Assembly (NCBI GenBank): GCA_964537555.1 | Contig: CAZIAD010000048.1 | Span: 1 to 25,430, forward strand | Length of the DNA: 25,430 nt | Direction: 5' to 3' | Source: CAYRWR01 sp964537555 | Lineage (GTDB): Bacteria > Spirochaetota > Brevinematia > Brevinematales > CAYRWR01 | Part shown: in pieces, positions 7,162 through 16,385 of the stretch | How positions within the stretch are numbered: position 1 is the first letter of the stretch | Layout: every line of letters begins with the position of its first letter | Position numbers and translations under genes: made by a program | Notes under the pieces: generated by a model | The model's input: the letters and a program-made list of their open reading frames with translations, nothing else | Databases searched by the model: none | What the model was told of the DNA's origin: nothing

Positions 7162-9246
7162 ATGCTGAAAAAATATTTCCTGCTCTTTTTCTTAGTTTTC
7201 ACAACACACCACTTAAGTTATTCCAAAGACCAGCCCAGGGCAGTGAATGGTATTATAGATATCAGTGATATGGATCTGAATCAGGATTTTCTTATTACCC
7301 TGGATGGTGAATGGGATTTTTTCTGGGAACAATATTTGGGACCAGATTCTGATATAGATCAGTCAGAGCCACTCTCCATTACAGTACCGGGTGCCTGGAA
7401 TACTCATTTTATACAAGGAAAATACTATCCGGATCAGGGATATGCCACTTACCGGTTAAGGGTCATTACTGGTTCTTATCCGGACCTTGTCCTGGGGCTA
7501 AAATTTCCCAATATGATAAATGCCTATACTGTGTATATAAACGGAGAGACCGTGGCACAGAATGGTCAGGTAGGCACGAATAAAGAAACAAATAATCCCA
7601 AATGGATTCCCCGCACGGCTTACTTTCGTTTTACCCGTACTACTAATGAAATACTTATCCATGTCGGAAACTTTCGCTATATTGATGGTGGTATACAAAC
7701 CTCCCTTAACCTGGGGAGTCAGCACCGTATTTCAGCTCGTCAGGACTTTCTGGCTGGTTGGGACAATTTCCTGTTCGGGGTCTTTATCATCATGGGGATG
7801 TACCACCTGGGCTTATTTCTGCTCAGAAAAGAAGATCTTTCTACTCTGTATTTTGGCCTTTTCTCCTTTTTTGTGGGACTGAGGACATTTGTGACCGGGG
7901 AGAGGGTGTTACTGGCTCTGATACCGGCTATTAGTTGGGATTTTGGCCTTAGGATGGAGTTTTTTACCATGCCTCTGACCGGCATCTTTTTCATTCTCTA
8001 TATAAGGACCCTGTTCCCGGAAGAGGCTAATAAAAAAATAATCTTTGGCCTGTCTGCTCTTCATGCCGTGTATTTTTTAATATGTATGTTTACTCCCACC
8101 TATTTTTTTAGTTCGTATTTGTTGGTATTTCATATTGTATTGCTGGTAACTATCGCAGTGGTTATTATCACCCTGATACGGGCCGGTATAAAGGGAAGGG
8201 AAGGGGCCTGGATGGTTATCGGTGGCTTCGCAGCCCTGGTCATAACCATCATAAATGATATATTATTCGTAAATAATGTTATTTTTACAGGGCATCTACT
8301 TCCCTATGGAGTATTTGCCTTTATCTTTTCTCAGGCCTTTATACTGTCTATCAGATTTTCTATGACCTATCGTAAGCTGGCGGAAATGAAAGATAAGCTC
8401 AATCACTATAACCAGACTCTAACCGAACTGGTACAGTCCCGTACTACTGAATTGGAAAAAGAGAGAAATACTTTGAAAAAACGTAACGAGACTATAGAGT
8501 CAGAGCTGGATCTGGCCCGGAGAATACAGATGGATCTGATCCCCTCTGTCAGTTATTATGAACATCTTTATTTTTACTATAAACCCATGGAAAAAGTGGG
8601 GGGGGATTTTTACGACTTTATTCCTTATCCTGACCCGGATATCATGGGCATATTTATCTCAGATGTTTCAGGCCATGGAGTACCGGCAGCTCTGGTCACC
8701 TCTATGTTAAAAAGTACACTTCTACAGATTGCTCCGGGATCTATGAATCCGGCAGCAGTTTTATCCTCACTCAATGATGCCCTGCATAATAAGACGGCCG
8801 GGAATTTTGTGACAGCATTTTACGGTATTCTCAATACCCGGACCAGGGAATTCACGTACAGTAATGCCGGGCACAACTGCCCCTTTGTGATCCATGGTGA
8901 GAGTATATTTTCTCTTCTTAATGATACTCAGGGCATGCCTCTCAGTATTCTGACCAATGAAGAATTGCGTGATAGTAACAAACAATACAAGAACAGTCTC
9001 ATCCAGCTTAATCCCAAAAGCAAGCTGTTCTTTTATACAGATGGTCTTATGGAAGCGGTCAATAAGCGTAAACCTGAATCTACAGAAATGGAAGAATATC
9101 AGGACAGGTATTTCATTCAGACCGTGGAAAAGATCAAGGATCTGCCCTGCCAGTTCTTTATAGCTGAGATGTCACAGAGCCTCATTGACTTTCGGGGCAG
9201 TGATGATTTTGACGATGACGTATGTATGATCTGTGTAGATCTTTAG
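7162..9246 (+). CDS. 7TMR-DISM receptor with PP2C/SpoIIE phosphatase output domain
   Basis: A 694-residue signal-transduction protein. It has a signal peptide (about 1-21), an extracytoplasmic beta-rich sensor (about 30-195) with the GEWDFFW and PGAW motifs of the 7TMR-DISM extracellular domain, a block of seven or so membrane helices (about 200-400) and a charged coiled coil (about 405-450). A PP2C-type phosphatase of the RsbU/SpoIIE class follows. Metal-binding aspartates are present in GGDFYDF (480-486), DVSGHG (501-506), YTDGLMEA and the final DDFDDD. RsbU-like phosphatases usually dephosphorylate an anti-anti-sigma (STAS) protein and so turn on a sigma factor; no STAS or anti-sigma gene is adjacent, so the target lies elsewhere. 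ATG 7162 has GAGGGAAG directly upstream. The gene has its own promoter and appears to be monocistronic. Confidence 0.92.
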   Translation: MLKKYFLLFFLVFTTHHLSYSKDQPRAVNGIIDISDMDLNQDFLITLDGEWDFFWEQYLGPDSDIDQSEPLSITVPGAWNTHFIQGKYYPDQGYATYRLRVITGSYPDLVLGLKFPNMINAYTVYINGETVAQNGQVGTNKETNNPKWIPRTAYFRFTRTTNEILIHVGNFRYIDGGIQTSLNLGSQHRISARQDFLAGWDNFLFGVFIIMGMYHLGLFLLRKEDLSTLYFGLFSFFVGLRTFVTGERVLLALIPAISWDFGLRMEFFTMPLTGIFFILYIRTLFPEEANKKIIFGLSALHAVYFLICMFTPTYFFSSYLLVFHIVLLVTIAVVIITLIRAGIKGREGAWMVIGGFAALVITIINDILFVNNVIFTGHLLPYGVFAFIFSQAFILSIRFSMTYRKLAEMKDKLNHYNQTLTELVQSRTTELEKERNTLKKRNETIESELDLARRIQMDLIPSVSYYEHLYFYYKPMEKVGGDFYDFIPYPDPDIMGIFISDVSGHGVPAALVTSMLKSTLLQIAPGSMNPAAVLSSLNDALHNKTAGNFVTAFYGILNTRTREFTYSNAGHNCPFVIHGESIFSLLNDTQGMPLSILTNEELRDSNKQYKNSLIQLNPKSKLFFYTDGLMEAVNKRKPESTEMEEYQDRYFIQTVEKIKDLPCQFFIAEMSQSLIDFRGSDDFDDDVCMICVDL

Positions 9247-9330
9247 TCGAGGATCTCCGGCCTTTTCATGACTAGCCTATACCCATTTTCATGTAAAATG
9301 AGACTGGAAGTGTTTCACTCTTTCTATCCC

Positions 9331-10308
9331 TTAGGGTAGGGTAGTAAAAGGATATACGGAGGAAAAGCTTTTTCCCAGAAAATCATCCCGGGCTACTATC
9401 TTCCAGTAATACTGTAACCCGGGGGCCAGGTTTGAAAGTGTATACTGATCATTTGTCAGCGATGATACTACCAGGGGTATGTTGAAGGGTGCAGTCCCCA
9501 GGTACAGATCGTAGGTGACCGGGTCTGAATCAGGGTCTGTCACCGGATCCCAGTCCAGGGTCAGGATTGCATAGGCCTGCCCTGTGCTGTTAGAGGCGGG
9601 AGTGATCAGGGAGACGGCCGAGGGAGGCTGGTTACTGTCTGAGATGATAATATTAGCCAGAGGTATATCAGTATTTCCCGCCGTCACAGTCTTAGTCTGG
9701 CTGCCTACGGGCTCCTTAAGGCCGGCATCCCAGATACCATTACTGTTTATGTCAAAAAATGCCTTTATGGTATATACCGGGCTGTAACTGAAGCTATCCC
9801 TGAAGTAAAGGGTATATCTATAACTGAGCTGATCAGTGATGCTTGCGGTATGGTTATTTTCCGGGATACCGTCTGTGAGCAGTGCTATTCCAAAGTCATA
9901 GCCGATTGCCACACTGTCGTCCTCCACTATACCGAACAGGATGGGGAAGAGTGACATATCCAGGGTGAGACTGATAGAGGGATCGTCCAGATTTCTCTGA
10001 TTGATGGGCTCATCATAGTCCCACATAGTATCGCTGTCTTTATCCAGCCAGGCTCTCAGTATGTAGGAGCTGTCGGGGGCATGATTGGATAGGGTGAGGG
10101 AGTAGCTGTCGCTGTCACCATTACTTATGACTCCCAGATCTTGCAGGGCGACAGGTAGGGAAGGCTCTGAAAGGGTATAGACCGCCACCTGCACAGAGGA
10201 ACCAGAGCTGCCTGAGTTGTTCATGATGATGCCACTGATCACCGGGTCCGTCAGATAAGGGGCGCAGGTACTGAAAAACAGACTAAGAATCAGGATAACA
10301 TTTTTCAC
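9331..10308 (-). CDS. Lipoprotein with C-terminal fibronectin type III domain
   Basis: A 325-residue predicted lipoprotein starting at GTG 10308, six bases after AGGAG; an upstream in-frame ATG (10353) would place the hydrophobic signal too far inside. The signal ends in a relaxed spirochaetal-type lipobox FSTC with Cys15. Two related beta-rich segments follow, each with an Asp/Asn loop of the D-x-(D/N)-S-(D/N)-x-x-W-D type (DKDSDTMWD and DINSNGIWD), as in calcium-binding loops. The last 90 residues are an FN3-like domain with DLYLGT and LQYYWKIVA. It lies 64 bases downstream of the TPR gene on the same strand and may be the last gene of that operon. An envelope adhesive or scaffold role is likely, with no specific function assigned. 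Confidence 0.85.
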   Translation of the reverse strand: MKNVILILSLFFSTCAPYLTDPVISGIIMNNSGSSGSSVQVAVYTLSEPSLPVALQDLGVISNGDSDSYSLTLSNHAPDSSYILRAWLDKDSDTMWDYDEPINQRNLDDPSISLTLDMSLFPILFGIVEDDSVAIGYDFGIALLTDGIPENNHTASITDQLSYRYTLYFRDSFSYSPVYTIKAFFDINSNGIWDAGLKEPVGSQTKTVTAGNTDIPLANIIISDSNQPPSAVSLITPASNSTGQAYAILTLDWDPVTDPDSDPVTYDLYLGTAPFNIPLVVSSLTNDQYTLSNLAPGLQYYWKIVARDDFLGKSFSSVYPFTTLP

Positions 10309-10372
10309 ATTATACTCCTGTCTATATGTTAAAGGATGATGCAGTAAAATCAAGAGAAAGTATGTTTAGACT

Positions 10373-12487
10373 TTATTTCAAAGAAAGGTCCTTTTGTAAT
10401 TCCTGGGCGGGTAAATAGTCAGGATTTAGGCTAAAACATCCGGATAGAAACTTTTTGCTCTGATCATAATCTTTGAGAAGATAATACTCCCTGGCCAGAA
10501 GATAATGGGTCTCATAATCCTTTTTATTGATCTTCATTGTTGACAGTAGCTGGTCTATAGCTTTTTTGTGCTCTCCTGAGCGTGAATAGGATTTCGCCAT
10601 TAGCCTGTATGCTTTCCAATACTCAGGCTTGAGTCTGATGATTTTACCGGTTTCTTCTATTACTAAGCGGTTTTTCCCGGTCTTATAGTACTGAAGAGCC
10701 AGATTATACCTGATAGTAGTATCCTCAGGGGTCTGATCCAGAATATTCTTATAATACTCGATAGCTTTTACAGTATTTCCGGCCTGAGCATACATGGTCC
10801 CGATACGCTTCTGTATGCTGTCATTTTCAGGGTCTAATGACTGTACCTTCAGATAGGCTTGCAGGGCATCCTTATCCTGATTAAGCTTAGAATAGGTGAT
10901 ACCCAGGTTATACCAGGCAGTAGTGTTATCAGCTTGTTTTTCCAGGATATCTTTATAGATCTCCAGCGATTTTTTATAATCCTCATCTCTGTTATAGATT
11001 ACTGCCAGGTTTATAAGGGCCTTAAAATAATCAGGTTTATATTCTATGGCTTTCAAATAGGCCTGTTTTGCCTGCTTGAGGTCACCTGTCTGGCTGTAGA
11101 TCTGGGCTATATTAAACCAGGCTGCGGCATATCCGGGACTGAGGCTGATCGCTTTATTGAAGTATTCCAGAGCAATTAAATAGTCTTTTTTTTGCCGGTA
11201 TATAATCCCCAGGTTGTATAAGGCTCCCAGGTATTGCGGGTCCTGTTTTAGTGCTTTTTTATAGGAATCAATAGCCAGGTCACTATTCCCGCTTTTTTTA
11301 TAGGCCAGTCCCCGGTTCAGAAGAGCTTCTTTATATTTACCACCTGCACTATCCAGAGCCTGATTATAATAAGAGATCGATTTTTCATAATCCTCCTGCA
11401 GATAATAGACACGGGCCAGATTAAACAGGTCTTTGGCACGGGGAGAGGCCAGCCGGCTTAACTTCAGGAACTCCTTCTCTGCCTGGTCCAGGGCCTCGGT
11501 CTTAATATACAATAAGCCCAGGTTATAGCGGGCAGAGCGGTAGGCCGGATAGAATTGCAGAGCCTGTCTGTATTGTTTTTCCGCTTCTCTGTATTTCCCC
11601 ATTTTTTCATAAGATATGCCCAGGTTATAGTATACAGGAGGGTAATTGGGTTGCAGGGATTTTACTTTATTGAGTAATTCTATTCTTTTTTTGAGACCCT
11701 GAGCAGTATCCTCCTCCAGGAGGGCCAGATTGATCCGGGGTTCCAGATAAGATGGGGCCAGATTGATCGAGTCCAGGTAGTATTTTCTGGCCTTGGGGAT
11801 ATCTTTTTCATGAGATGAGAGTTTGCCCAGCATAAACAGGCTTTGAGCCTTAAGCTGTCCGCTACTACTCAGCATTGCTTTTTCCATGTTTTGTTTGGAT
11901 TTCTCATAATTTTTGTCATTATAGTAGATGAGCCCCAGGTTAAAATAAGCTCTGCCCAGTCGGGGATTGAGAGATAGGGCTTTCTGGTAATGCTGCAGAG
12001 CAGTGTCTTTATCACCCTGCCTGGAGTATATCAGTCCCAGATTGAGCCAGGTTGCAGCCCATCCCGGTTCCTGCTTCAGCACTTTTTGAAAATATTGGAT
12101 GGCAGAGTCTATGTGGCCCAGGTTGTAGGAGCATAGCCCCAGATAATACCAGGAGGGCGATTTATTTTGCATATCAGACAGGCTGCTTAAAAAGTATTCC
12201 TGAGCCTGTGCAAATCGGTTTTCTTTAAAGGCTTTGATTCCCTGGGTAAAGTATTTATTGGTGATAGAGCTAGTCAGAGAAAGTAAGGTTTGGCTTTCAG
12301 CTAGTGAATCCTGTCCTTCATTTTCCTCATCTTCGGCATCAGAAAACAAAAGACCCCTCTGTATACTGATCACTACCTCTTTTTTACTTTCATTGACTAC
12401 TTTTATTTCCAAAGCAATAATGAAACTGGTGATCACCGCCAGGACTATTAATATTGGCCAGAAGCTTTCTTTGAAGTATTCTTTCAT
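10373..12487 (-). CDS. Membrane-anchored TPR-repeat protein
   Basis: A 704-residue protein with one N-terminal membrane helix (about residues 9-28) and a short Asp/Glu-rich linker. From about residue 70 to the C-terminus it is an array of tetratricopeptide repeats, with recurrent motifs such as AWYNLGITYSK and ALYNLGIIYRQ at 34-residue spacing; there are at least sixteen. TPR arrays are protein-binding scaffolds. The absence of a cleavage site suggests a periplasm-facing domain held by an uncleaved anchor. The start ATG overlaps the stop of the upstream ATP-grasp gene as ATGA, so the two are translationally coupled. It probably organises the envelope system made up of the transglutaminase-like protein, the ATP-grasp ligase and the lipoprotein. 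Confidence 0.92.
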   Translation of the reverse strand: MKEYFKESFWPILIVLAVITSFIIALEIKVVNESKKEVVISIQRGLLFSDAEDEENEGQDSLAESQTLLSLTSSITNKYFTQGIKAFKENRFAQAQEYFLSSLSDMQNKSPSWYYLGLCSYNLGHIDSAIQYFQKVLKQEPGWAATWLNLGLIYSRQGDKDTALQHYQKALSLNPRLGRAYFNLGLIYYNDKNYEKSKQNMEKAMLSSSGQLKAQSLFMLGKLSSHEKDIPKARKYYLDSINLAPSYLEPRINLALLEEDTAQGLKKRIELLNKVKSLQPNYPPVYYNLGISYEKMGKYREAEKQYRQALQFYPAYRSARYNLGLLYIKTEALDQAEKEFLKLSRLASPRAKDLFNLARVYYLQEDYEKSISYYNQALDSAGGKYKEALLNRGLAYKKSGNSDLAIDSYKKALKQDPQYLGALYNLGIIYRQKKDYLIALEYFNKAISLSPGYAAAWFNIAQIYSQTGDLKQAKQAYLKAIEYKPDYFKALINLAVIYNRDEDYKKSLEIYKDILEKQADNTTAWYNLGITYSKLNQDKDALQAYLKVQSLDPENDSIQKRIGTMYAQAGNTVKAIEYYKNILDQTPEDTTIRYNLALQYYKTGKNRLVIEETGKIIRLKPEYWKAYRLMAKSYSRSGEHKKAIDQLLSTMKINKKDYETHYLLAREYYLLKDYDQSKKFLSGCFSLNPDYLPAQELQKDLSLK

Positions 12488-13359
12488 TTGAGTTCCTTAA
12501 GGATCTTATAGAGGCCCGAGCGGTTTACATTCTGGATTTCCAGTCCGGGCCTGGCATTGATCTCCAGGACCAGAGGCCCCATGACCTCATCGATTACTAT
12601 ATCTACTCCCAGGTAATCCAGAGCAACAGCCCGGCTGGCTTGTCGGCTGATATTGCATATAGTATCCCAATAGGGTATGACAAATCCTCTCAGCAGGGTC
12701 CCGCTATCGGGGTGAACATCCATGTAGCCTTCTTTATTATAACCCTGTTCAAAGGTACCTGTCTCCATGTCGATACCCACCCCTATAGCACCTTGGTGCA
12801 GATTGGCTCTTCCATTGGCTTTATCGGTGGGTATACGGGCCATGCACATCACTATTTTGTCTCTAAAAAGGATGACTCTTATATCAGAAACCCCTTTGTC
12901 ATAAATATTGCGAAGCTTTTGGTGCATATTGACTTTATATTCAATAATAGCTTTATCCTGCATTCCAAAGGAGAAAACACCAAACAGGATGTCTGCCAGA
13001 TGCTTGTTGATCTGGGCTGAATTGATACTTTTACCGGAAGGACTGTGCCAGGAATCAATGCTGTCTTTTTTCAGGACCAGGATACCGTTTCCCGTCTTCC
13101 CCTTGGCTGGCTTGATCACAAACTCATCCAGTTTCTGTATGGCATCCCAGGCCAGACTGATCTGCCCCATGCGGCTGATGACGGCATGCGTGGGGGGGAT
13201 GGGTATATGTTTTTGTGTAAAAAGTTCTTTCATCAGGAATTTATCATTGGCTATAGGGAAGTGTTTCCGGGGATTGTAAGGGTAGATAAATTCCAGGTTG
13301 CGGCGGTTGATACCCAGCACATCATCCATAGCCGGATGCTTATACAGATTTTTTTTCAT
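12484..13359 (-). CDS. RimK-related ATP-grasp ligase (alpha-L-glutamate ligase-like)
   Basis: A 291-residue ATP-grasp enzyme. The start LGINRRN and YNPRK are typical of the alpha-L-glutamate ligase-related family; the nucleotide-binding segment VIKPAKGKTGNGI lies near residues 81-93, and the metal-binding EINARPG near 266-272. ATP-grasp ligases join a carboxylate to an amine through an acyl phosphate; members of this branch are predicted to make peptide bonds on an unidentified peptide or protein. The family is commonly found next to a transglutaminase-like multi-pass membrane protein, as here. It overlaps that upstream gene by 20 bases and the downstream TPR gene by 4. ATG 13359 has only a weak Shine-Dalgarno (GGTAGAAG); an internal ATG ten codons later has none. 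Confidence 0.9.
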   Translation of the reverse strand: MKKNLYKHPAMDDVLGINRRNLEFIYPYNPRKHFPIANDKFLMKELFTQKHIPIPPTHAVISRMGQISLAWDAIQKLDEFVIKPAKGKTGNGILVLKKDSIDSWHSPSGKSINSAQINKHLADILFGVFSFGMQDKAIIEYKVNMHQKLRNIYDKGVSDIRVILFRDKIVMCMARIPTDKANGRANLHQGAIGVGIDMETGTFEQGYNKEGYMDVHPDSGTLLRGFVIPYWDTICNISRQASRAVALDYLGVDIVIDEVMGPLVLEINARPGLEIQNVNRSGLYKILKELK

Positions 13360-14941
13360 CTTCTACCAGCCATCGGAATCTTTTATACTCAGTTACTCTA
13401 ATACCTATCCACTTACCCAGCCATAGATTAAATGCTACCAGTATAAGCAGGAGTTCCGGGAAAGCCAGAAACAGTGTCTGCATGGCCAGAGAATTCATAG
13501 CCAGGTAGGCAAAGCCGATCACTATTGCTGTCATGAGGCTGACTTTCAGAGCCCGGGGCCAGCCTTCTTCTACTGTGATCAGGGAGAATCTCTCGGCTGT
13601 GATGGCCAGGATGGCTATGGGGAATAAGCTGACCTGGGACAGCTGAAACAAGCCGGTCTTTACGCCGATCACAGTAAGTCCAAACATGGAGATGATTACC
13701 ATGATGAGCATGATACTCATCTTGGGGGTGTGGAGCATGCCCCACTTATCCAGCAGGAGGTGGAGCAGGGACACCAGCATGATGATGATCATAAAGCCGA
13801 TCATGCCCCAGAAAAATCCGGTACCCCGGCTGGCTGTGGCGATCAGTGCAGGCAGGAATGTCCCGAAAGTCTGGAATCCGATAACATTACGGAAGATCAC
13901 TATCATACTTACCCCCAGGGGGATCATGATGATGATGCGCAGGAGGCTTAAGGGGATACCGATCTTTTGAAAAGCCTCCCATACCGCATAGGTATTAAAA
14001 GGAGTTTCTTTGATCTCAGCAATAAAATCTTCACTGGTAGTCAGCCGCTTTTTTATAGTAAATAAATACTTGAAATTTATGTTGGGACTGTGTTTAAACA
14101 GGAAATAGTCACCGTAATAGAGGCTGAGATAGGATTCCGGTATTTCGGCAAAATGCCGGTTAAGAGCATCAAAAGGGATCCAATAGCCATTGATATAGAC
14201 TTCTACCCATTGATGACTGGTCTTCTTGCTGCCATTCTGTAGGATGAGGCCTCCCACCAGTCGTGAAGGTATTCCTGCCAGGCGGGCCAGTGCAATGAAT
14301 GCCCTGCTTTTTCCGTTACAGGAAGCCTCACCCAGCTTAATAGCCGTCGAAGCATCTGTAAGACCCTTAAAAGGCATGGGTTTTAAAGAAGCAGTGTATT
14401 CATAGATCGCTTCCAGAGTCTGTTTGAGCCCCATTCCGGGAGTCACGATCTCCTCATACTTCTGGAGGATACTCTCATCGTCCAGCTGAATAGTAGGAGT
14501 CGATTTCAGATAGGGGAGCAGATGAGGGGGGAGGTCTTCAGGGATGACCAGGTCATCCGCCAGTTCAAAACGGATGTGTTTTACCAGGGCTGTGAAGGAA
14601 TAGGTGATATATTGTTTCCCTTCGACTGATTCAGAGCTCCAGTTAGCTATTCTGCCGTTCTCGGTGTCTTTTAATTCAAAGGAAAAGCTTCCATAATTAT
14701 GTATTTCTTCCGTAATAACCTGGCGGTCATCACTGGAGGGGATAAAAGTATCAATACTGATAGGATCTCCAAATCCTTCCATTTCCATAGCTATCTGCAC
14801 ATCGTATTTTACCTGGGGTATGATATTGGCTAGTCTGTAGTCCAGGAATATGACTTTGTAGAATACCAGTAAGAGACATAGTAGTATCAGTAAGAGGGCA
14901 AATGCCTGTATCTGATGATCTTTGATCCATTTTTTTATCAT
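13340..14941 (-). CDS. Transglutaminase-like protein fused to multi-pass membrane domain
   Basis: A 533-residue membrane protein. One N-terminal helix (about 12-32) is followed by a periplasmic beta-rich region (about 40-150) and a transglutaminase-core-like domain (about 160-265). About seven membrane helices (about 325-510) and a short basic cytosolic tail complete it. The architecture matches the family described as transglutaminase fused to seven transmembrane helices, partner of RimK-like ATP-grasp ligases. That family is often called inactive, but here a full potential triad can be seen: Cys208 (GEASCNG), His243 (TSHQW) and Asp258 (PFDAL). It is the first gene of a minus-strand operon with the ligase and TPR genes. 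AAGGAT precedes ATG 14941, and a promoter lies 25 bases upstream. Confidence 0.9.
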   Translation of the reverse strand: MIKKWIKDHQIQAFALLLILLCLLLVFYKVIFLDYRLANIIPQVKYDVQIAMEMEGFGDPISIDTFIPSSDDRQVITEEIHNYGSFSFELKDTENGRIANWSSESVEGKQYITYSFTALVKHIRFELADDLVIPEDLPPHLLPYLKSTPTIQLDDESILQKYEEIVTPGMGLKQTLEAIYEYTASLKPMPFKGLTDASTAIKLGEASCNGKSRAFIALARLAGIPSRLVGGLILQNGSKKTSHQWVEVYINGYWIPFDALNRHFAEIPESYLSLYYGDYFLFKHSPNINFKYLFTIKKRLTTSEDFIAEIKETPFNTYAVWEAFQKIGIPLSLLRIIIMIPLGVSMIVIFRNVIGFQTFGTFLPALIATASRGTGFFWGMIGFMIIIMLVSLLHLLLDKWGMLHTPKMSIMLIMVIISMFGLTVIGVKTGLFQLSQVSLFPIAILAITAERFSLITVEEGWPRALKVSLMTAIVIGFAYLAMNSLAMQTLFLAFPELLLILVAFNLWLGKWIGIRVTEYKRFRWLVEDEKKSV

Positions 14942-14965
14942 AGAATATCCTTTACATCTAAATAG

Positions 14966-14993
14966 ATTATACTACAGTTTTAGTATTATTCAA
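14966..14993 (-). promoter_or_regulatory. Promoter of the transglutaminase/ATP-grasp/TPR operon
   Basis: Read on the minus strand, TTGAAT (14993-14988), a 16-base spacer and TATAAT (14971-14966) precede the transglutaminase-like gene. The hexamers and spacing are the same as in the divergent promoter 18 bases away. Confidence 0.7.
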
Positions 14994-15011
14994 GAAAATG
15001 TTCCTCTAAAC

Positions 15012-15039
15012 TTGAATTTATTTCAAACCGGTGTATAAT
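15012..15039 (+). promoter_or_regulatory. Promoter of the beta-barrel protein gene
   Basis: TTGAAT (15012-15017), a 16-base spacer and TATAAT (15034-15039) lie 34 bases upstream of the start codon. The -35 boxes of this promoter and its divergent partner are separated by only 18 bases, so shared regulation is possible. Confidence 0.7.
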
Positions 15040-15073
15040 ACTATAGTATTAGTATGGATTTTAGGAGTGATTT

Positions 15074-16276
15074 ATGAAAAAGATGTGGCCTGTCCTGTGT
15101 ATGTTATTACTGTTTACGGCTTCTTTATTTGCGGATGATGAAGATGAACGTCAAAAAAAGACCTTTCAGACAGATAACCCCTTTGAAGTCTCGGATAGTT
15201 TTGCCTTTCTTCCTTTTGCCCTGATCTCGGGAGGCTATGACAACAATATTTTTCAGAGTCCTCTCATTTTAAATACAGTGTCCAATAACACGCAAAGTGC
15301 TCCCTACCTGGACCTGGAGCTGGGTACAGAGGCCCGTTTAAAACTTAATGACTCTCAGTACATCGCTCTGGTGTACTCCTACTCACACACTGAGTACCCC
15401 GGTTTTCCGGTAAACAGAGTACAGGTCCATGATATCAGCGCAGACTTTTATAGAAAAGTCTCTGCTGATTTTAAATGGAAGCTGGAGACGGATGTAAAGA
15501 GAAAATATAAGATCGGGACAGATATCAATGGTGCCCCTTTAAATCAGAAGTACTCCTACTGGTCTTTTGATGCCGGCCCCACTTTTTATTTCTACCTGAG
15601 GTCAAAAAAAGAAAATGCCCTGGTGAAGAAGACCAGGATAAATCTGGCCTTACAGGAAAAATATTACAATTATGACGAGCCGGCATTGCCTTATATCTCA
15701 CTGGATAGCCTGGAAGAGAATATAAAATTAGGCATTACCCCATACATTGGTGACCATTTTCAGGTAAATATAGATATCTCACAGAGATTTAAACACTATC
15801 TTAATGCCCTGGCCCAGGATACAAATGGAAATGATGTTCCGGGAATCACCCGTCAGAAGTATTATACTGAAATAAGCATTACCCCTGAATGGGAGATCAC
15901 TAAGGGACTGTCCTGGCTTTTAGGGTATTCCTATAAAATGAGACTGGATCCCTACCAGTCCTATTATAGCTATACCTCACATATAGTGGATACGGGTATT
16001 AAGTGGGAGCTGGCCAGCCGTACTATTATAGAGCTGGATGCCCAGTATGAATGGAGGACTTATGAGGTCAAGCAGTCCCCATTAATCAATGCGGGTCTGG
16101 CCTACCAGTATTTTGATGTGTCTGCTGATGTAGAGCAGCCTCTGAAGGACTGGGTCAGCCTGTTTGTGCATGCCGACTGGTCCGACAAGGACTCCAATGG
16201 AGATATTGAGACCAGTAGCATTTACCGGGCCTATAGAGAGTTAAAGGCATTTGGCGGACTTAAAATAGACTTTTAA
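15074..16276 (+). CDS. Outer-membrane beta-barrel-like protein
   Basis: A 400-residue exported protein. The signal peptide ends near residue 20 (ASLFA-DDED). The rest is rich in alternating aromatic/polar strands ending in charged turns, for example YIALVYSYSHTEY and YTEISITPEWEI, and the last residue is Phe (GLKIDF), as in many outer-membrane barrels. No family can be named. AGGAG precedes ATG 15074 and a rho-independent terminator follows 20 bases after the stop, so it is monocistronic. It is divergently transcribed from the transglutaminase/ATP-grasp cluster with a matched promoter, which suggests but does not prove a role in the same envelope process. Confidence 0.8.
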   Translation: MKKMWPVLCMLLLFTASLFADDEDERQKKTFQTDNPFEVSDSFAFLPFALISGGYDNNIFQSPLILNTVSNNTQSAPYLDLELGTEARLKLNDSQYIALVYSYSHTEYPGFPVNRVQVHDISADFYRKVSADFKWKLETDVKRKYKIGTDINGAPLNQKYSYWSFDAGPTFYFYLRSKKENALVKKTRINLALQEKYYNYDEPALPYISLDSLEENIKLGITPYIGDHFQVNIDISQRFKHYLNALAQDTNGNDVPGITRQKYYTEISITPEWEITKGLSWLLGYSYKMRLDPYQSYYSYTSHIVDTGIKWELASRTIIELDAQYEWRTYEVKQSPLINAGLAYQYFDVSADVEQPLKDWVSLFVHADWSDKDSNGDIETSSIYRAYRELKAFGGLKIDF

Positions 16277-16295
16277 TAGATTACAGACTTTTTGT

Positions 16296-16327
16296 AAAGC
16301 GGGTTTTATATAAAACCCGCTTTTTTT
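16296..16327 (+). terminator. Rho-independent terminator after the beta-barrel gene
   Basis: A hairpin with stem GCGGGTTTT/AAAACCCGC and loop ATAT, inside a 28-base perfect palindrome (16296-16323), runs into seven T's (16321-16327). Confidence 0.92.
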
Positions 16328-16385
16328 CTTGCCTTTTTCCGCCGATAATATTATTATTATTTATAATTACATAGGAAAGGAGTCG

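Noticed and set aside
9285..9301. CATTTT/AAAATG inverted repeat after the sensor phosphatase gene
   Set aside because: The stem is six A/T-rich pairs and no T-run follows; too weak to call a terminator.
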